A stretch of 64,000 bases of DNA from Rhodovulum marinum (GTDB lineage Bacteria > Pseudomonadota > Alphaproteobacteria > Rhodobacterales > Rhodobacteraceae), in contig NZ_SLXP01000016.1 of assembly GCF_004343075.1 (NCBI RefSeq), positions 16,609 through 80,608 on the forward strand, in the 5' to 3' direction. Within the stretch, counting starts at the first letter, position 1. The number at the start of each line of letters is the position of its first letter. Positions 54,590-64,000 of this stretch are shown here, piece after piece. The translations under genes and the position numbers were made by a program. The notes beneath the pieces are model-generated. The model did no database searches and had not been told where the DNA came from. It saw only the letters and a list, made by a program, of their open reading frames with translations.

Positions 54590-55463
54590 ACTGCTTCAAC
54601 GGCGGATCGAGACGACGCGCGACCTGCAATCCATCGTGCGCACGATGAAGACGCTGGCCGCCGTCACCATCCGCCGCTCGGACCGCGCCAGCCGCGCGGT
54701 GCGCGCCTATGACGAGAGCGTGGACCGGGGCTTGCAGATCCTGCTGCGCGATCCGGGCGTCGCGCGGATGGCCATCGCGGCGGCCGAGGCGGCGTCGGAC
54801 GGGCCGGTGGGGTTGATCGTGCTGGGGTCCGATCACGGGCTGTGCGGGCGGTACAACGACGTCGCGCTGGGCGCGGCGCTGGGCGATATCGCGGCGCAGG
54901 GGGGCGCGGGCGTGACGGTGGCGGCGGTGGGGGCGCGGGTGGCCGACCTGCTGGCGGGCGCGGGCCATCCGCCCGAGACGGTGCTGGCCATGCCCGGATC
55001 GGTCGCGGGGTTGCGCGGGGCGACCGGCGCGCTTCTGGCGCTGGCCGATGACTGGCGCCACGCGCGCGGGCTGGCGCGGGTGCGGATCGCGCAGGCGGTG
55101 CAGACGGCCGAGGCCCCGGCGCGACCCGTGGCGATGGGGCTGTTGCCGGTCTCGCCCGCCTACCTGCGCCACCAGGCGGCGCGTCCCTGGCCGTCGAACC
55201 GGCTGCCGACCTATTCCGAAACGCGCGAGGTGATGCTGGCCCGGCTGATCCGCGAACATGTCTTCGTGCGGCTCTACCGCGCGCTGGCCGAGGCGCAGAC
55301 CGCCGAGCATGCCTCGCGGCTGGCCGCGATGCAGGCGGCCGAACGCGGCATCCGCGACCGGCTGGCCGAGATGGATGCCGATTTCCGGCGCGAGCGGCAG
55401 GCGCGGATCACCACCGAGATGCTGGACGTGGTGGCCGGCGCCGCCGCGCTGGAACGGCGCTAG
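54576..55463 (+). CDS. atpG: N-type ATPase F1 subunit gamma
   Basis: 295 residues. N- and C-terminal shaft helices are present ([18 protein letters not shown], and [18 protein letters not shown] at the end), with [10 protein letters not shown] in the middle. More divergent than the gamma subunit at 24719-25588. Last gene of the N-ATPase operon; its end overlaps the convergent nuclease remnant. Confidence 0.94.
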   Translation: METLELLQRRIETTRDLQSIVRTMKTLAAVTIRRSDRASRAVRAYDESVDRGLQILLRDPGVARMAIAAAEAASDGPVGLIVLGSDHGLCGRYNDVALGAALGDIAAQGGAGVTVAAVGARVADLLAGAGHPPETVLAMPGSVAGLRGATGALLALADDWRHARGLARVRIAQAVQTAEAPARPVAMGLLPVSPAYLRHQAARPWPSNRLPTYSETREVMLARLIREHVFVRLYRALAEAQTAEHASRLAAMQAAERGIRDRLAEMDADFRRERQARITTEMLDVVAGAAALERR

Positions 55464-55906
55464 CCGGGCGCCCGGTCAGGCGGCCCGCTTGCGCCGCCCG
55501 CATCGGCATCGTCCCCGGTGCCGATGCCGCCCTTGGATTTCATGTGGGTGATGGCGATGGTGAACTCCTCGCCCCGGGCAAGGTCGGTGAAACTTGCCGC
55601 CAGCGGCGCGCGGTTGGTGTCGGGTCGGTCGAAAAGCGGGCCGGTGAAACCGCCGGGCCGCACGCTGTCATCGAGGATCTGGACCGATCCGGGCACGAGG
55701 CCCACCGTGGTCACGTCATGGATCAGCCCCGCCGAGATCGCGTCGGACACGTCCCCGAGGGTGCCGCCCGGCGCGATTTCGAGGATGGACAGCCCCGTCA
55801 AATCGGTCCCGATCTCGCCGAACAGTTCCGCGAATTCGCGGTCGATCCCCGTCGTCGAGGCGACGATCGCATTGATCCTGATGGATATTTCCTGCCCGCC
55901 TTTTGG
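55460..55906 (-). pseudogene. Remnant of an ExeM/NucH-like extracellular nuclease
   Basis: A frame of about 148 codons on the minus strand joins two short pieces that normally lie far apart in large secreted nucleases: the N-terminal lamin-tail-like piece (RINAIVASTTGIDREFAELFG, GTDLTGLSILEI) and a piece near the endonuclease/exonuclease/phosphatase domain (LVPGSVQILDDSVRPGGF, GPLFDRPDTNRAPLAASF, ITHMKSKGGIGTGDDADAGG). There is no start codon near the first piece, no signal peptide and no catalytic core, so an internal deletion and 5-prime and 3-prime losses are likely. The identity is from motif memory and should be checked. Confidence 0.65.
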
Positions 55907-56004
55907 GGGGCACCGTTCTTGCGCCCGCCTGATGCTAGTGCGTTTCGGCCATTCGACCGGAATTTGGTGGCAGGGACGCGACGGCCGGGCCGAATGGCGC
56001 GGGG

Positions 56005-58056
56005 TCAGTAGCGCTGGGCCTTGCGGATGCGGTGCATCTCGTCGCTGCGGGCGATGGCCTGGCCCAGCGTGCGGATGCCCGCGCCCTCCATCACGCCCAG
56101 CATGTGGCGGAACACCTCGGCGGTGGCCAGCGCGTCGCCCAGCGCGGTGTGGCGGTGATCCTCGGGCAGGGTGACGCCGAAGCGGCAGGCCAGCGCGTCC
56201 AGCGTGTGATCGTCGGCATGCGGGAACAGCGCCGCCGACAATAGCACGGTGCACAGCGTCGGCTGGTCGAAGCGCAGGCCCAGCCGGTCTTCCTTGAGCT
56301 TGAGGAAGGCCATGTCGAAGGCCGCGTTATGGGCCACCAGGACCGAGCCCTCGCAGAAGGCATGGAACCGCCGCCCGGCCTCGACGATGTCGGGCGCGCC
56401 CTGCACGCGGGCGTCGTCGATGCCATGCACCGCGGTCGAGGCGGCGGGGATGTGGCGGCCGGGGTTCACCAGCGTGTCGAACACCTCGCCGCGCAGGATG
56501 CGGCCGTTCAGCATGCGGATGCCCGCCACCTGCACGATCTCGTCGCCGGCGCGCGGCGAAAGCCCGGTGGTTTCGGTGTCGAACACCACGAAGCTGAGAT
56601 CGGACAGCGGCCGGTCGGCGGTTTCGGCGGAGGCCCGGGCGGGCAGGGTGAAATCGTAGAATTCCGGGCGCGGATCGGCGGGCGTCAGCACCGGGGCCGA
56701 GGCCGCGCGCAGCGGCAGAACGATGCGGTTCGCGCCGTCGCGGGTTTCGGACCACAATTCGGTCGCGTGGCCTTCCAGCGCGTCGCGCGCGGTGTACTGG
56801 CCATAGCCCGCGGCCAGCGGCGCGGCCAGCCAGCGGTCCAGCGCGCCGTCGGCGACCTCGGGGCCGGTCCAGTCCAGCGTCAGGCAGACCTCGTCCTCCT
56901 GCGCTTCGGCGCGCAGCACGAAATTGCAGCGCGTGCCGTCGGCCCGCAGCCCGTCCAGCACCCGGGCCAGCAATTCGGTGATCGCGAAGCCGTCGCAGCG
57001 GATGAACTGGCGCGCGCCCTCGAACCGCAGGTCCTCGGGCAGGCGGGCCAGAAGCGCGTCGAAGATGTCGTCCGAGGCGACGGCCGGCATCGGCCAGGCC
57101 CGCGCGGTGGCCGCGCCGTGGCGTTCGGCCACCTCGTGCAGGCGCACGACCAGGGCGCCCTGTTCGCGGCGCAACTGCTGAAAGAAGGTGGCGCGGGCCT
57201 GCGGGTCGGGGTCGGTTTCCATCGCGTCCAAGAGCGCGCCGATGGCCGCGGTCGGGCGGCGCACGGTTTCCAGAAGCGTGTTGAACAGGTGGTCATGTTC
57301 GGCGTGGGCGTCCAGGTCCTCGGTCGCGTCGTGGAAGATCAGCACATAGCCCACGCGGCTGCCGCCCACGGCGATCGGGCTGACGCGCGCCATCAGGAAC
57401 CGTTCGCCGCAGGCGGTGGCGGCCAGGAACCGCTCGGCCTCGACCTCGCCGCGGGCGGCGCGCGCCCCCATCCGGTCAAGCGCGTGGGTCAGCGGTTCGG
57501 GCCGCAGGGCGGCGGTCAGCGGGCGGTCAAGGCCCAAATCGCCCAGAAGCGCCTGCGCCGCGCGGTTGTACAGCATGATGCGGTGGTCGGGCGTGGCGAC
57601 CACCACGCCCTCGGCCAGGTCGCGCAACAGCGCCTCGAACATCGCCTTTTCGCGGTTCAGATGCGCGGTCTTTTCGGCCACGGCGCGGTCCTGTTTCGCG
57701 CGGGTTTCGGCCAGCGCGTCGTGGATCGCGTTCGCGGCGGGGGCCAGCGCGCCCAGGTAGCGGGCGTGGCTTTCGTCGATATCGGCGTCGATATCGGCGC
57801 GCGCCCGCGTGGTCAGTTCGGCCGCCAGCGCCAGGATCGGACGGGCCACGTTCTGGTCGAACAACAGCCCCACCCAGGCCGCCAGACCCGCGATGCCGAA
57901 GCCCGCGACAAGCCCCGCGATCACGTAGCCTTCGCCCGGCCCGCCCGTGCGCGCATGGCCCAGCCACAGCCCCAGGATCAGCGCGATCACGCCGCCCAGT
58001 GCCAGCGCCGCGAAGAACAGCGCGAACCGGGTTCTCAGCCCGAGTCGTTGATGCAT
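56005..58056 (-). CDS. Membrane PAS/degenerate histidine kinase fused to DEDDh 3'-5' exonuclease
   Basis: 683 residues. Two membrane helices (about 11-33, 43-66), a HAMP-like linker, a PAS domain (about 140-245) and a kinase-like region (about 250-470). The kinase dimerisation segment reads LFNTLLETVRRPTAAIGAL with no His at the HELRxP position, and the ATP-binding part has only DWTGPEV in place of the DxGxG boxes. The C-terminal domain (about 488-660) is a DnaQ-like exonuclease with DTETTG, HNAAFD and HRHTALGDA, so the catalytic residues are intact. It overlaps the upstream response regulator by 22 bases and ends the acetate locus. The family is recurrent beside actP-type symporters; its role is unknown. 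Confidence 0.87.
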   Translation of the reverse strand: MHQRLGLRTRFALFFAALALGGVIALILGLWLGHARTGGPGEGYVIAGLVAGFGIAGLAAWVGLLFDQNVARPILALAAELTTRARADIDADIDESHARYLGALAPAANAIHDALAETRAKQDRAVAEKTAHLNREKAMFEALLRDLAEGVVVATPDHRIMLYNRAAQALLGDLGLDRPLTAALRPEPLTHALDRMGARAARGEVEAERFLAATACGERFLMARVSPIAVGGSRVGYVLIFHDATEDLDAHAEHDHLFNTLLETVRRPTAAIGALLDAMETDPDPQARATFFQQLRREQGALVVRLHEVAERHGAATARAWPMPAVASDDIFDALLARLPEDLRFEGARQFIRCDGFAITELLARVLDGLRADGTRCNFVLRAEAQEDEVCLTLDWTGPEVADGALDRWLAAPLAAGYGQYTARDALEGHATELWSETRDGANRIVLPLRAASAPVLTPADPRPEFYDFTLPARASAETADRPLSDLSFVVFDTETTGLSPRAGDEIVQVAGIRMLNGRILRGEVFDTLVNPGRHIPAASTAVHGIDDARVQGAPDIVEAGRRFHAFCEGSVLVAHNAAFDMAFLKLKEDRLGLRFDQPTLCTVLLSAALFPHADDHTLDALACRFGVTLPEDHRHTALGDALATAEVFRHMLGVMEGAGIRTLGQAIARSDEMHRIRKAQRY

Positions 58057-58433
58057 CCACCCTCTCCTCCCAACAACGCGCGGATCTGGGCCTTCAGATC
58101 CGCGGTCGCGAAGGGCTTGGTCAGGAACGCGTCCGCCCCCAATGCCAGGCCCTTGCGCCGCTCGACCTCTCCGCCGCGCGCCGTCATCATCAGGACCTTA
58201 ACACCTTTCAGTTCCTCGGTGCGCCTGATGATCTGGCATATTTCATAGCCCGACCGATGGGGCAGCATCACGTCCAGCACCACCAGGTCGGGCGGGGCCT
58301 CCTCCATCGCGTCCAGCGCGGATTGGCCGTCGGCCACGCGCCGCGTGTCATAGCCTTCGCGCGCGATCAGGTATTCCAGCGCGATGGCGATTCCGTCCTC
58401 GTCCTCGGCCAGCAAGACGGATTTCCGTGCCAT
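58035..58433 (-). CDS. Single-domain response regulator
   Basis: 132 residues: receiver domain only, with acidic pocket AEDEDG (about 9-14), phospho-acceptor Asp54 in LVVLDVMLPHRSG, Thr in MMTARGG and Lys in LTKPFA. No output domain, so it acts by protein contact. Located between the membrane protein and the degenerate kinase-exonuclease, with which it overlaps. Confidence 0.92.
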   Translation of the reverse strand: MARKSVLLAEDEDGIAIALEYLIAREGYDTRRVADGQSALDAMEEAPPDLVVLDVMLPHRSGYEICQIIRRTEELKGVKVLMMTARGGEVERRKGLALGADAFLTKPFATADLKAQIRALLGGEGGCINDSG

Positions 58434-58445
58434 GGGTCGGACCTT

Positions 58446-58961
58446 TCAGCTTGCGCCGTCGTCGCAGACGGTGCGGACCAGGGGATCGTCGGGCGAAAGC
58501 GCGCGCCAGCTTGCGGCGGCCGGGTCGGCAAGGGCGGCGTCGGTGACATCGGCGCGGGCCGGGGCGGTGCAGTCGACCAGCACCGGCGCGCTTTGCGCAG
58601 GCTGCCAGCGGGCAAAGAAATAAAGGGTGACAAGCCGGGTGTCGGGCGCGTCCTGGCGCCGGGCCGCGCCCGCGACATCGGCGGCCATCAGGCGCGTGGC
58701 CTGCGGGGCGAGGTAGGTCCAGGGTTTCCACGGGCGGCTTTCGGGGACGCGGGTGATTTCGACGACGCCCTGCGGCAGGCCGCCGGCGGTGCGGGTGGCC
58801 CAGCTGTATTCCGACCACACCGCGAAGCCGATCATCGCCACGCCGCCCGCCACCGGCATCAGCCAACGCGGCAGCCGCCGCCCGGTGGCCAGGTTCAGCG
58901 CCAGCATGACACCCGCCGCGCCCAGCCCGGCCACGAAACTTGCGATCAGTTCCAGGAACAT
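58446..58961 (-). CDS. Membrane-anchored protein of the acetate locus, unknown function
   Basis: 171 residues: two N-terminal hydrophobic segments (about 2-26 and 34-50), then a soluble domain of about 120 residues, probably outside the cytoplasm, with two cysteines (VDCTAPA and VRTVCDDG). The TYLAPQATRL and RLVTLYFFARWQP strands stand out. No known family recognised. Tight spacing to its neighbours (4 bases after the DUF294 gene) places it in the operon. Confidence 0.75.
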   Translation of the reverse strand: MFLELIASFVAGLGAAGVMLALNLATGRRLPRWLMPVAGGVAMIGFAVWSEYSWATRTAGGLPQGVVEITRVPESRPWKPWTYLAPQATRLMAADVAGAARRQDAPDTRLVTLYFFARWQPAQSAPVLVDCTAPARADVTDAALADPAAASWRALSPDDPLVRTVCDDGAS

Positions 58962-58965
58962 CGGC

Positions 58966-60804
58966 CTACCCCATCCCGCCGCGGGCCTGTCCGACGGCCG
59001 ATTGCATGGTCTTTATGACCATGAAGGCGTCGCGCAGGTGGTTGCGTTCCAGTTCCGACAACTGCCCCGGCGCCATGAAATTGTCGGGTGCCGTGCCCGC
59101 ACGGATCTGTTCGGCCTGGTGGGCCAGGCGGGTTTCGGCGATCAGGTCATAGGCGTCGATCAGGTCATGCGCGCCCGCCTGCGAGATCACGCCCGCGGCG
59201 CGGGCGGCCTCCAGCCGGTCGCGGGTATTGACCTGTTCCAGCGCGCCCTTGAGCGCGTAGACCCGGCCGAGATCGACCACCGGCACGACGCCGGAATGTT
59301 TCAGGTCGAACATGTCCTTGTGTTCGCCCGACCGGATCAGCGCGAAGCCGCGGAACAGGCCCAGGGGCGGCGTGTGTTTCAGCGAGTTCGAGACCATGTG
59401 CGCCACGAAGATCGAGTTCTTGCGCGCCATCGCCAGGGTTTCGGCCTGCAGGTCGTGGAACAGGTCCGTGGTGCCCCCGATGGGGCGCAGGTCGAACATG
59501 ACCGAGGCCAGCATCTGCGCCTCGGTGTCGGGCTGGGCGATCCAGCGGGCGAAATAGTCACGCCAGACCCGGCGCGGCTGGCGCCAGCGCGGGTTGGTGG
59601 CCATCATGTCGCCCGGGCAATAGACGAAGCCGCAGGTGTTCAGCCCGTCCGAGACGAACTTGGCCAGTTCGGCGAAATAGGCATCGTGTTCGGGTTTGAA
59701 CGCGTCATCCAGGATCAGGCAGTTGTCCTGGTCGCTGACGCCGGTCTGTTCGCGCCGCCCCTGCGACCCGCAGGCCAGCCACAGGTAGGGAACGGGGGGC
59801 GGGCCCAGACGCGCCTCGGCCAGCGCCAGAAGGCGGCGGGTGATCGCGTCGGTGATGTCGGTGATCCGCCGCGAGATCGCGTTCGCCGCCACGCCCGAGC
59901 GCACCAGCTGCGCCAGAAGCGCGGGCACCTCGGCCACCACGCGGGCCATTTCCTCGGGGGTGTCGGCGTCGACCACCTCGACGATCATGTGGCTGGCGGT
60001 GGCGGCCTGCTGGCGGAACAGGTCGGTGCGCCCGATCAGCCCCACGATACGGCCCGCCTCGGCCACGGGCAGGTGGCTGATATTGTGATCGGCCAGCCGC
60101 ATCAGCGCGTCCAGGCCCAGCGCGTCGGGGGCGATGGTGATCGGGTCGGGCGTCATCACCCGGGCCACCGGCGTGGTGCCGTCCAGCCCCTCGGCCAGGA
60201 CCTTGCCCGACAGGTCGCGCACCGTGACGATGCCCGCGGGCGCCTCGCCCTGCATCACGATCACCGACGAAATGCCCTTGTCGCGCATGATCCGGGCGAC
60301 ATCCGTCACGGTCGCGCCGATGGGGCAGGTGACCGGCGTTTTCGTCATCAGGTCGGCGACCTTCAGCGCGGTCAGACCCGCCGCCTCGTCGCCCGCGGCC
60401 ATCGCCCGGCCCGGCATCGCGCGCCGGAACCAGTCGGCAAAGGCCGGCACCTCGTCCATCAGGTCGTGGAACGCGGCCTTGGGCAGCAGCAGCAGCGAGA
60501 CATCCGAACTTGCCCGCGCGGTCAGGGTCGCGCGGCCCAGCCGCAACAGCCCGCGTTCGCCGAACACGTCGCCGGGGCCGCGATGGGCGATCAGGTCCGA
60601 CTCGCCCGTCTCGATATCGACGGTGCCGGTCTCGATCACGTAAAGCCCGTCCAGCCGGTCGCCTTCGTAGAAGATGGTCTGCCCGGGATCGGCCGCGATG
60701 CGGGTGACACTGGCGGACAGCGCCGCCAGCGCCTCGGCCGGCACGAGGTCGAAGGGGGGAAACCGGGTCAGGCTTGGGATGATATCGGCCTGGGCGTCGG
60801 ACAT
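58966..60804 (-). CDS. cNMP-binding / CBS / DUF294 nucleotidyltransferase-like protein
   Basis: 612 residues from ATG 60804. Order: cyclic-nucleotide-binding domain (about 15-130, GDVFGERGLLRLGRATLTARA), two CBS domains (about 150-270), a DUF294 nucleotidyltransferase-like domain (about 290-430) with GSQGRREQTGVSDQDNCLIL, the GSxxR...DxD metal site, and a DUF294_C substrate-binding domain. Such proteins are usually next to actP symporters and are thought to signal energy or nucleotide state, possibly as uridylyl- or adenylyl-transferases. Confidence 0.93.
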   Translation of the reverse strand: MSDAQADIIPSLTRFPPFDLVPAEALAALSASVTRIAADPGQTIFYEGDRLDGLYVIETGTVDIETGESDLIAHRGPGDVFGERGLLRLGRATLTARASSDVSLLLLPKAAFHDLMDEVPAFADWFRRAMPGRAMAAGDEAAGLTALKVADLMTKTPVTCPIGATVTDVARIMRDKGISSVIVMQGEAPAGIVTVRDLSGKVLAEGLDGTTPVARVMTPDPITIAPDALGLDALMRLADHNISHLPVAEAGRIVGLIGRTDLFRQQAATASHMIVEVVDADTPEEMARVVAEVPALLAQLVRSGVAANAISRRITDITDAITRRLLALAEARLGPPPVPYLWLACGSQGRREQTGVSDQDNCLILDDAFKPEHDAYFAELAKFVSDGLNTCGFVYCPGDMMATNPRWRQPRRVWRDYFARWIAQPDTEAQMLASVMFDLRPIGGTTDLFHDLQAETLAMARKNSIFVAHMVSNSLKHTPPLGLFRGFALIRSGEHKDMFDLKHSGVVPVVDLGRVYALKGALEQVNTRDRLEAARAAGVISQAGAHDLIDAYDLIAETRLAHQAEQIRAGTAPDNFMAPGQLSELERNHLRDAFMVIKTMQSAVGQARGGMG

Positions 60805-60892
60805 GCGCACCTCCTGCGCGGGCAGCCGGGTCGGTCGAGGAAAGAACCTAAAAGGGGCGCGCGGGTCCGGGAAATTCCGGGCGCGTGGGGAA

Positions 60893-60915
60893 GGGGGCGG
60901 CGCCGGGCCGCCCCC
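60893..60915 (-). terminator. Hairpin between actP and the DUF294 gene
   Basis: GGGGGCGGC (60893-60901), 5-base loop, GCCGCCCCC (60907-60915), a perfect 9-bp stem, 11 bases after the actP stop. No U-tract follows, but a second imperfect hairpin (60858-60888) ahead of TTTT at 60853-60850 on the minus strand may complete a terminator or attenuator. Confidence 0.5.
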
Positions 60916-60925
60916 CTCGATGTCG

Positions 60926-62710
60926 TCAGTGATCGGTCGCCGCGCCCGCACCGCGCGGGATGCGCACGCTTTCGACCAGGTCCTTGATCTCTTGCGGGGT
61001 CTCCTTCGTCATGCCGGCCACGATATAGGCCGTGGCGAAGTTGATCGCCGCGCCGACCGCGCCGAACGAGGTCGACTTGATCGTGAACAGCAGCGGGTCG
61101 CTGTCGTCGAAGCTGTTCGTGCCGGGGATGAAGAACCAGCCCTTGTGCAGGAAGATGTAGACCAGCGTGACGGTCAGGCCCGCCAGCATCCCCGCGACCG
61201 CGCCCACGTTGTTGATGCGGGTCGAGAAGATCCCCATCATCAGCGCCGGGAAGATCGAGGCCGCCGCAAGCCCGAAGGCCAGCGCCACCGTCTGGGCGGC
61301 AAAGCCCGGCGGGTTGAGGCCAAGGTAGGTCGCCACGCCGATGGCCACCGCCATCGCGATACGCGCGGACAGAAGTTCCCCGCGTTCCGAGATGTTGGGG
61401 TTGATCGCGCCCTTGATCAGGTCGTGCGACACCGCCGACGAGATCGCCAGCAGCAGACCGGCGGCGGTCGACAGCGCGGCGGCCAGGCCGCCCGCGGCCA
61501 CCAGGCCGATCACCCAGCCCGGCAGGTTGGCGATTTCGGGGTTGGCCAGCACCAGGATGTCGCGGTTGAAGTTGGTCAGTTCGTTGCCCTGCCAGCCTTC
61601 GGCCGCGGCGCGTTCCTGCAGCGCGGGCGACGCGTCGTTATAGTACTGGATCAGGCCGTCGCCGTTCTTGTCTTCCCAGCCCAGAAGGCCGGTCTTCTGC
61701 CAGGTCTCCATCCAGTCGTATTTCTCGTCCGACTCGATGGTTTCCAGCGAAACGGCCGCCGCGTCGGTGCCGTTGGGCCACATCAGCTCGGTGATGTTCA
61801 GCCGCGCCATCGCGCCCACGGCCGGGGCCGTCAGGTACAAAAGCGCGATGAAGACCAGCGCCCAGCCCGCCGACCAGCGCGCATCCGACACCCGCGGCAC
61901 GGTGAAGAACCGCATGATGACGTGCGGCAGCCCCGCGGTCCCGATCATCAGCGACAGCGTGAACAGCATCATGTTGAACGTGTCGCCGTGATGCGTGGTG
62001 TATTCCGAGAAGCCGAGTTCGCGCACGATCTGGTCGAGCTTGGCCAGAAGCGGCTCTCCGCTGGCCTGGTGGTCGCCGAACAGGCCCAGCGCCGGGATCG
62101 GGTTGCCGGTCAGTTGCAGCGAGATGAAGATCGCCGGGATCGTGTAGGCGAGGATCAGCACGATGTACTGGGCGACCTGGGTATAGGTCACGCCCTTCAT
62201 GCCGCCGAACACCGCGTAGGCGAACACGATCACCGCGCCGATCAGCAGGCCGGTGGTGTTCGACACTTCGAGGAAGCGGCCAAAGGCCACGCCCACGCCG
62301 GTCATCTGGCCGATCACGTAGGTGACCGAGGCGATGATCAGGCAGGCCACCGCCACCATGCGCGCGGTCTGGCTGTAGAACCGGTCGCCGATGAATTCCG
62401 ACACGGTGAACTTGCCGAACTTGCGCAGGTAGGGCGCCAGCAGCAGCGCCAGCAGCACGTAACCGCCGGTCCAGCCCATGAGATAGGTCGAGTTGTCATA
62501 GCCCACGAAGGCGATGAGACCGGCCATCGAGATGAAGGACGCCGCCGACATCCAGTCGGCCGCGGTGGCCATCCCGTTGGTGATCGGGTGCACGCCGCGT
62601 CCCGCGGCATAGAATTCCGACGTGGACCCGGCGCGGGCCCAGATCGCGATCCCGATATAGAGCGCGAAACTCGCGCCCACGAAGATCAGGTTGATGATGA
62701 ACTGATCCAT
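60926..62710 (-). CDS. actP: ActP-like sodium:solute (acetate) symporter, VC_2705 type
   Basis: 594 residues, about 13 transmembrane helices of the SSS family (STSEFYAAGRGVHPITNGMA, ATAADWMSAASFISMAGLI at the substrate site). A long extra-membrane loop at about 330-375 includes DKNGDGLIQYYN (residues 347-358), an EF-hand-like calcium loop. Expected to take up acetate or similar monocarboxylates with Na+. Preceded by the DUF4212 gene and acs, so the substrate is probably acetate. Confidence 0.93.
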   Translation of the reverse strand: MDQFIINLIFVGASFALYIGIAIWARAGSTSEFYAAGRGVHPITNGMATAADWMSAASFISMAGLIAFVGYDNSTYLMGWTGGYVLLALLLAPYLRKFGKFTVSEFIGDRFYSQTARMVAVACLIIASVTYVIGQMTGVGVAFGRFLEVSNTTGLLIGAVIVFAYAVFGGMKGVTYTQVAQYIVLILAYTIPAIFISLQLTGNPIPALGLFGDHQASGEPLLAKLDQIVRELGFSEYTTHHGDTFNMMLFTLSLMIGTAGLPHVIMRFFTVPRVSDARWSAGWALVFIALLYLTAPAVGAMARLNITELMWPNGTDAAAVSLETIESDEKYDWMETWQKTGLLGWEDKNGDGLIQYYNDASPALQERAAAEGWQGNELTNFNRDILVLANPEIANLPGWVIGLVAAGGLAAALSTAAGLLLAISSAVSHDLIKGAINPNISERGELLSARIAMAVAIGVATYLGLNPPGFAAQTVALAFGLAAASIFPALMMGIFSTRINNVGAVAGMLAGLTVTLVYIFLHKGWFFIPGTNSFDDSDPLLFTIKSTSFGAVGAAINFATAYIVAGMTKETPQEIKDLVESVRIPRGAGAATDH

Positions 62711-62716
62711 TGTCGC

Positions 62717-62977
<261 letters not shown>

Positions 62978-63006
62978 GGGATCCTCCCGTTTGCGGTTAG
63001 GGGGAA

Positions 63007-63031
63007 CCGGGCGCGCCTCCCGCGCGCCCGG
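63007..63031 (-). terminator. Strong hairpin between acs and DUF4212
   Basis: CCGGGCGCGC (63007-63016), 5-base loop, GCGCGCCCGG (63022-63031): perfect 10-bp stem 23 bases after the acs stop. No U-tract follows on the minus strand, so it may stabilise the acs mRNA or act as an attenuator. Confidence 0.4.
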
Positions 63032-63053
63032 GATGGTCAGGCAGGTGAAACGC

Positions 63054-64000
<947 letters not shown>

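Overview
This is a GC-rich alphaproteobacterial chromosome segment. Protein sequences and gene neighbourhoods point to the Rhodobacterales (Rhodobacteraceae/Roseobacter/Rhodovulum relatives). Pointers include an F1-only atpHAGDC operon separated from its F0 genes, a hisC-tyrC pair, a cysteine-free RpsD, a Hint-domain protein, a DUF2125 protein, a CIRCE-controlled groESL, and xdhABC. A Mrp antiporter, an N-type ATPase and a DAB inorganic-carbon pump together suggest a saline or marine lifestyle with carbon-limited growth; this is inference. No tRNA, rRNA, insertion sequence, phage or CRISPR array was recognised.

Layout. 1-4068: dabB-dabA (dabA cut by the window edge) with a divergent LysR regulator. 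4407-7348: dCache/PAS histidine kinase with a FixJ-type regulator. 7641-10198: Hint protein, rpsD, a YqhA-like membrane protein. 10274-14707: hisC-tyrC-extensin-like operon, a DUF2125 protein on the other strand, and a ChaC-like cyclotransferase. 14776-20588: an ExbB/MotA-like protein and a MotB-like protein with a very long coiled coil, facing a zinc-ligand-less LytM protein co-transcribed with clpA. 20754-22334: gloB divergent from a methyltransferase. 22599-27498: atpHAGDC. 27623-34929: mixed housekeeping genes (H-type lectin, prs, DsbA-like isomerase, threonine aldolase, ycgN, ribF, MaoC hydratase, HAD phosphatase, ppaC). 35083-37213: groESL with promoter, CIRCE operator and terminator. 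37304-41895: xdhABC. 41873-42597: two small secreted proteins. 42891-48817: a complete mrpAB-C-D-E-F-G operon. 48893-55463: a complete N-type ATPase operon (atpDCQRBEFAG). 55460-55906: remnant of an extracellular nuclease gene. 56005-64000 (minus strand): the acetate locus acs, DUF4212, actP, cNMP/CBS/DUF294 protein, a membrane protein, a single-domain response regulator, and a fused degenerate kinase-exonuclease.

How the genes work together. The 12.6 kb Mrp/N-ATPase block joins a Na+/H+ antiporter to a second rotary ATPase with only about 75 bases between them, so it looks like one ion-homeostasis island. The standard F1 operon upstream supplies the ordinary ATP synthase. The acetate locus couples uptake and activation of acetate to a signalling set whose kinase has lost its histidine and gained an intact DEDDh exonuclease. 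The least familiar elements are the coiled-coil motor pair beside a degenerate LytM factor, the kinase-exonuclease fusion, and a five-copy, exactly 11-bp-phased ATATGA repeat between two convergent genes at 29812-29866.
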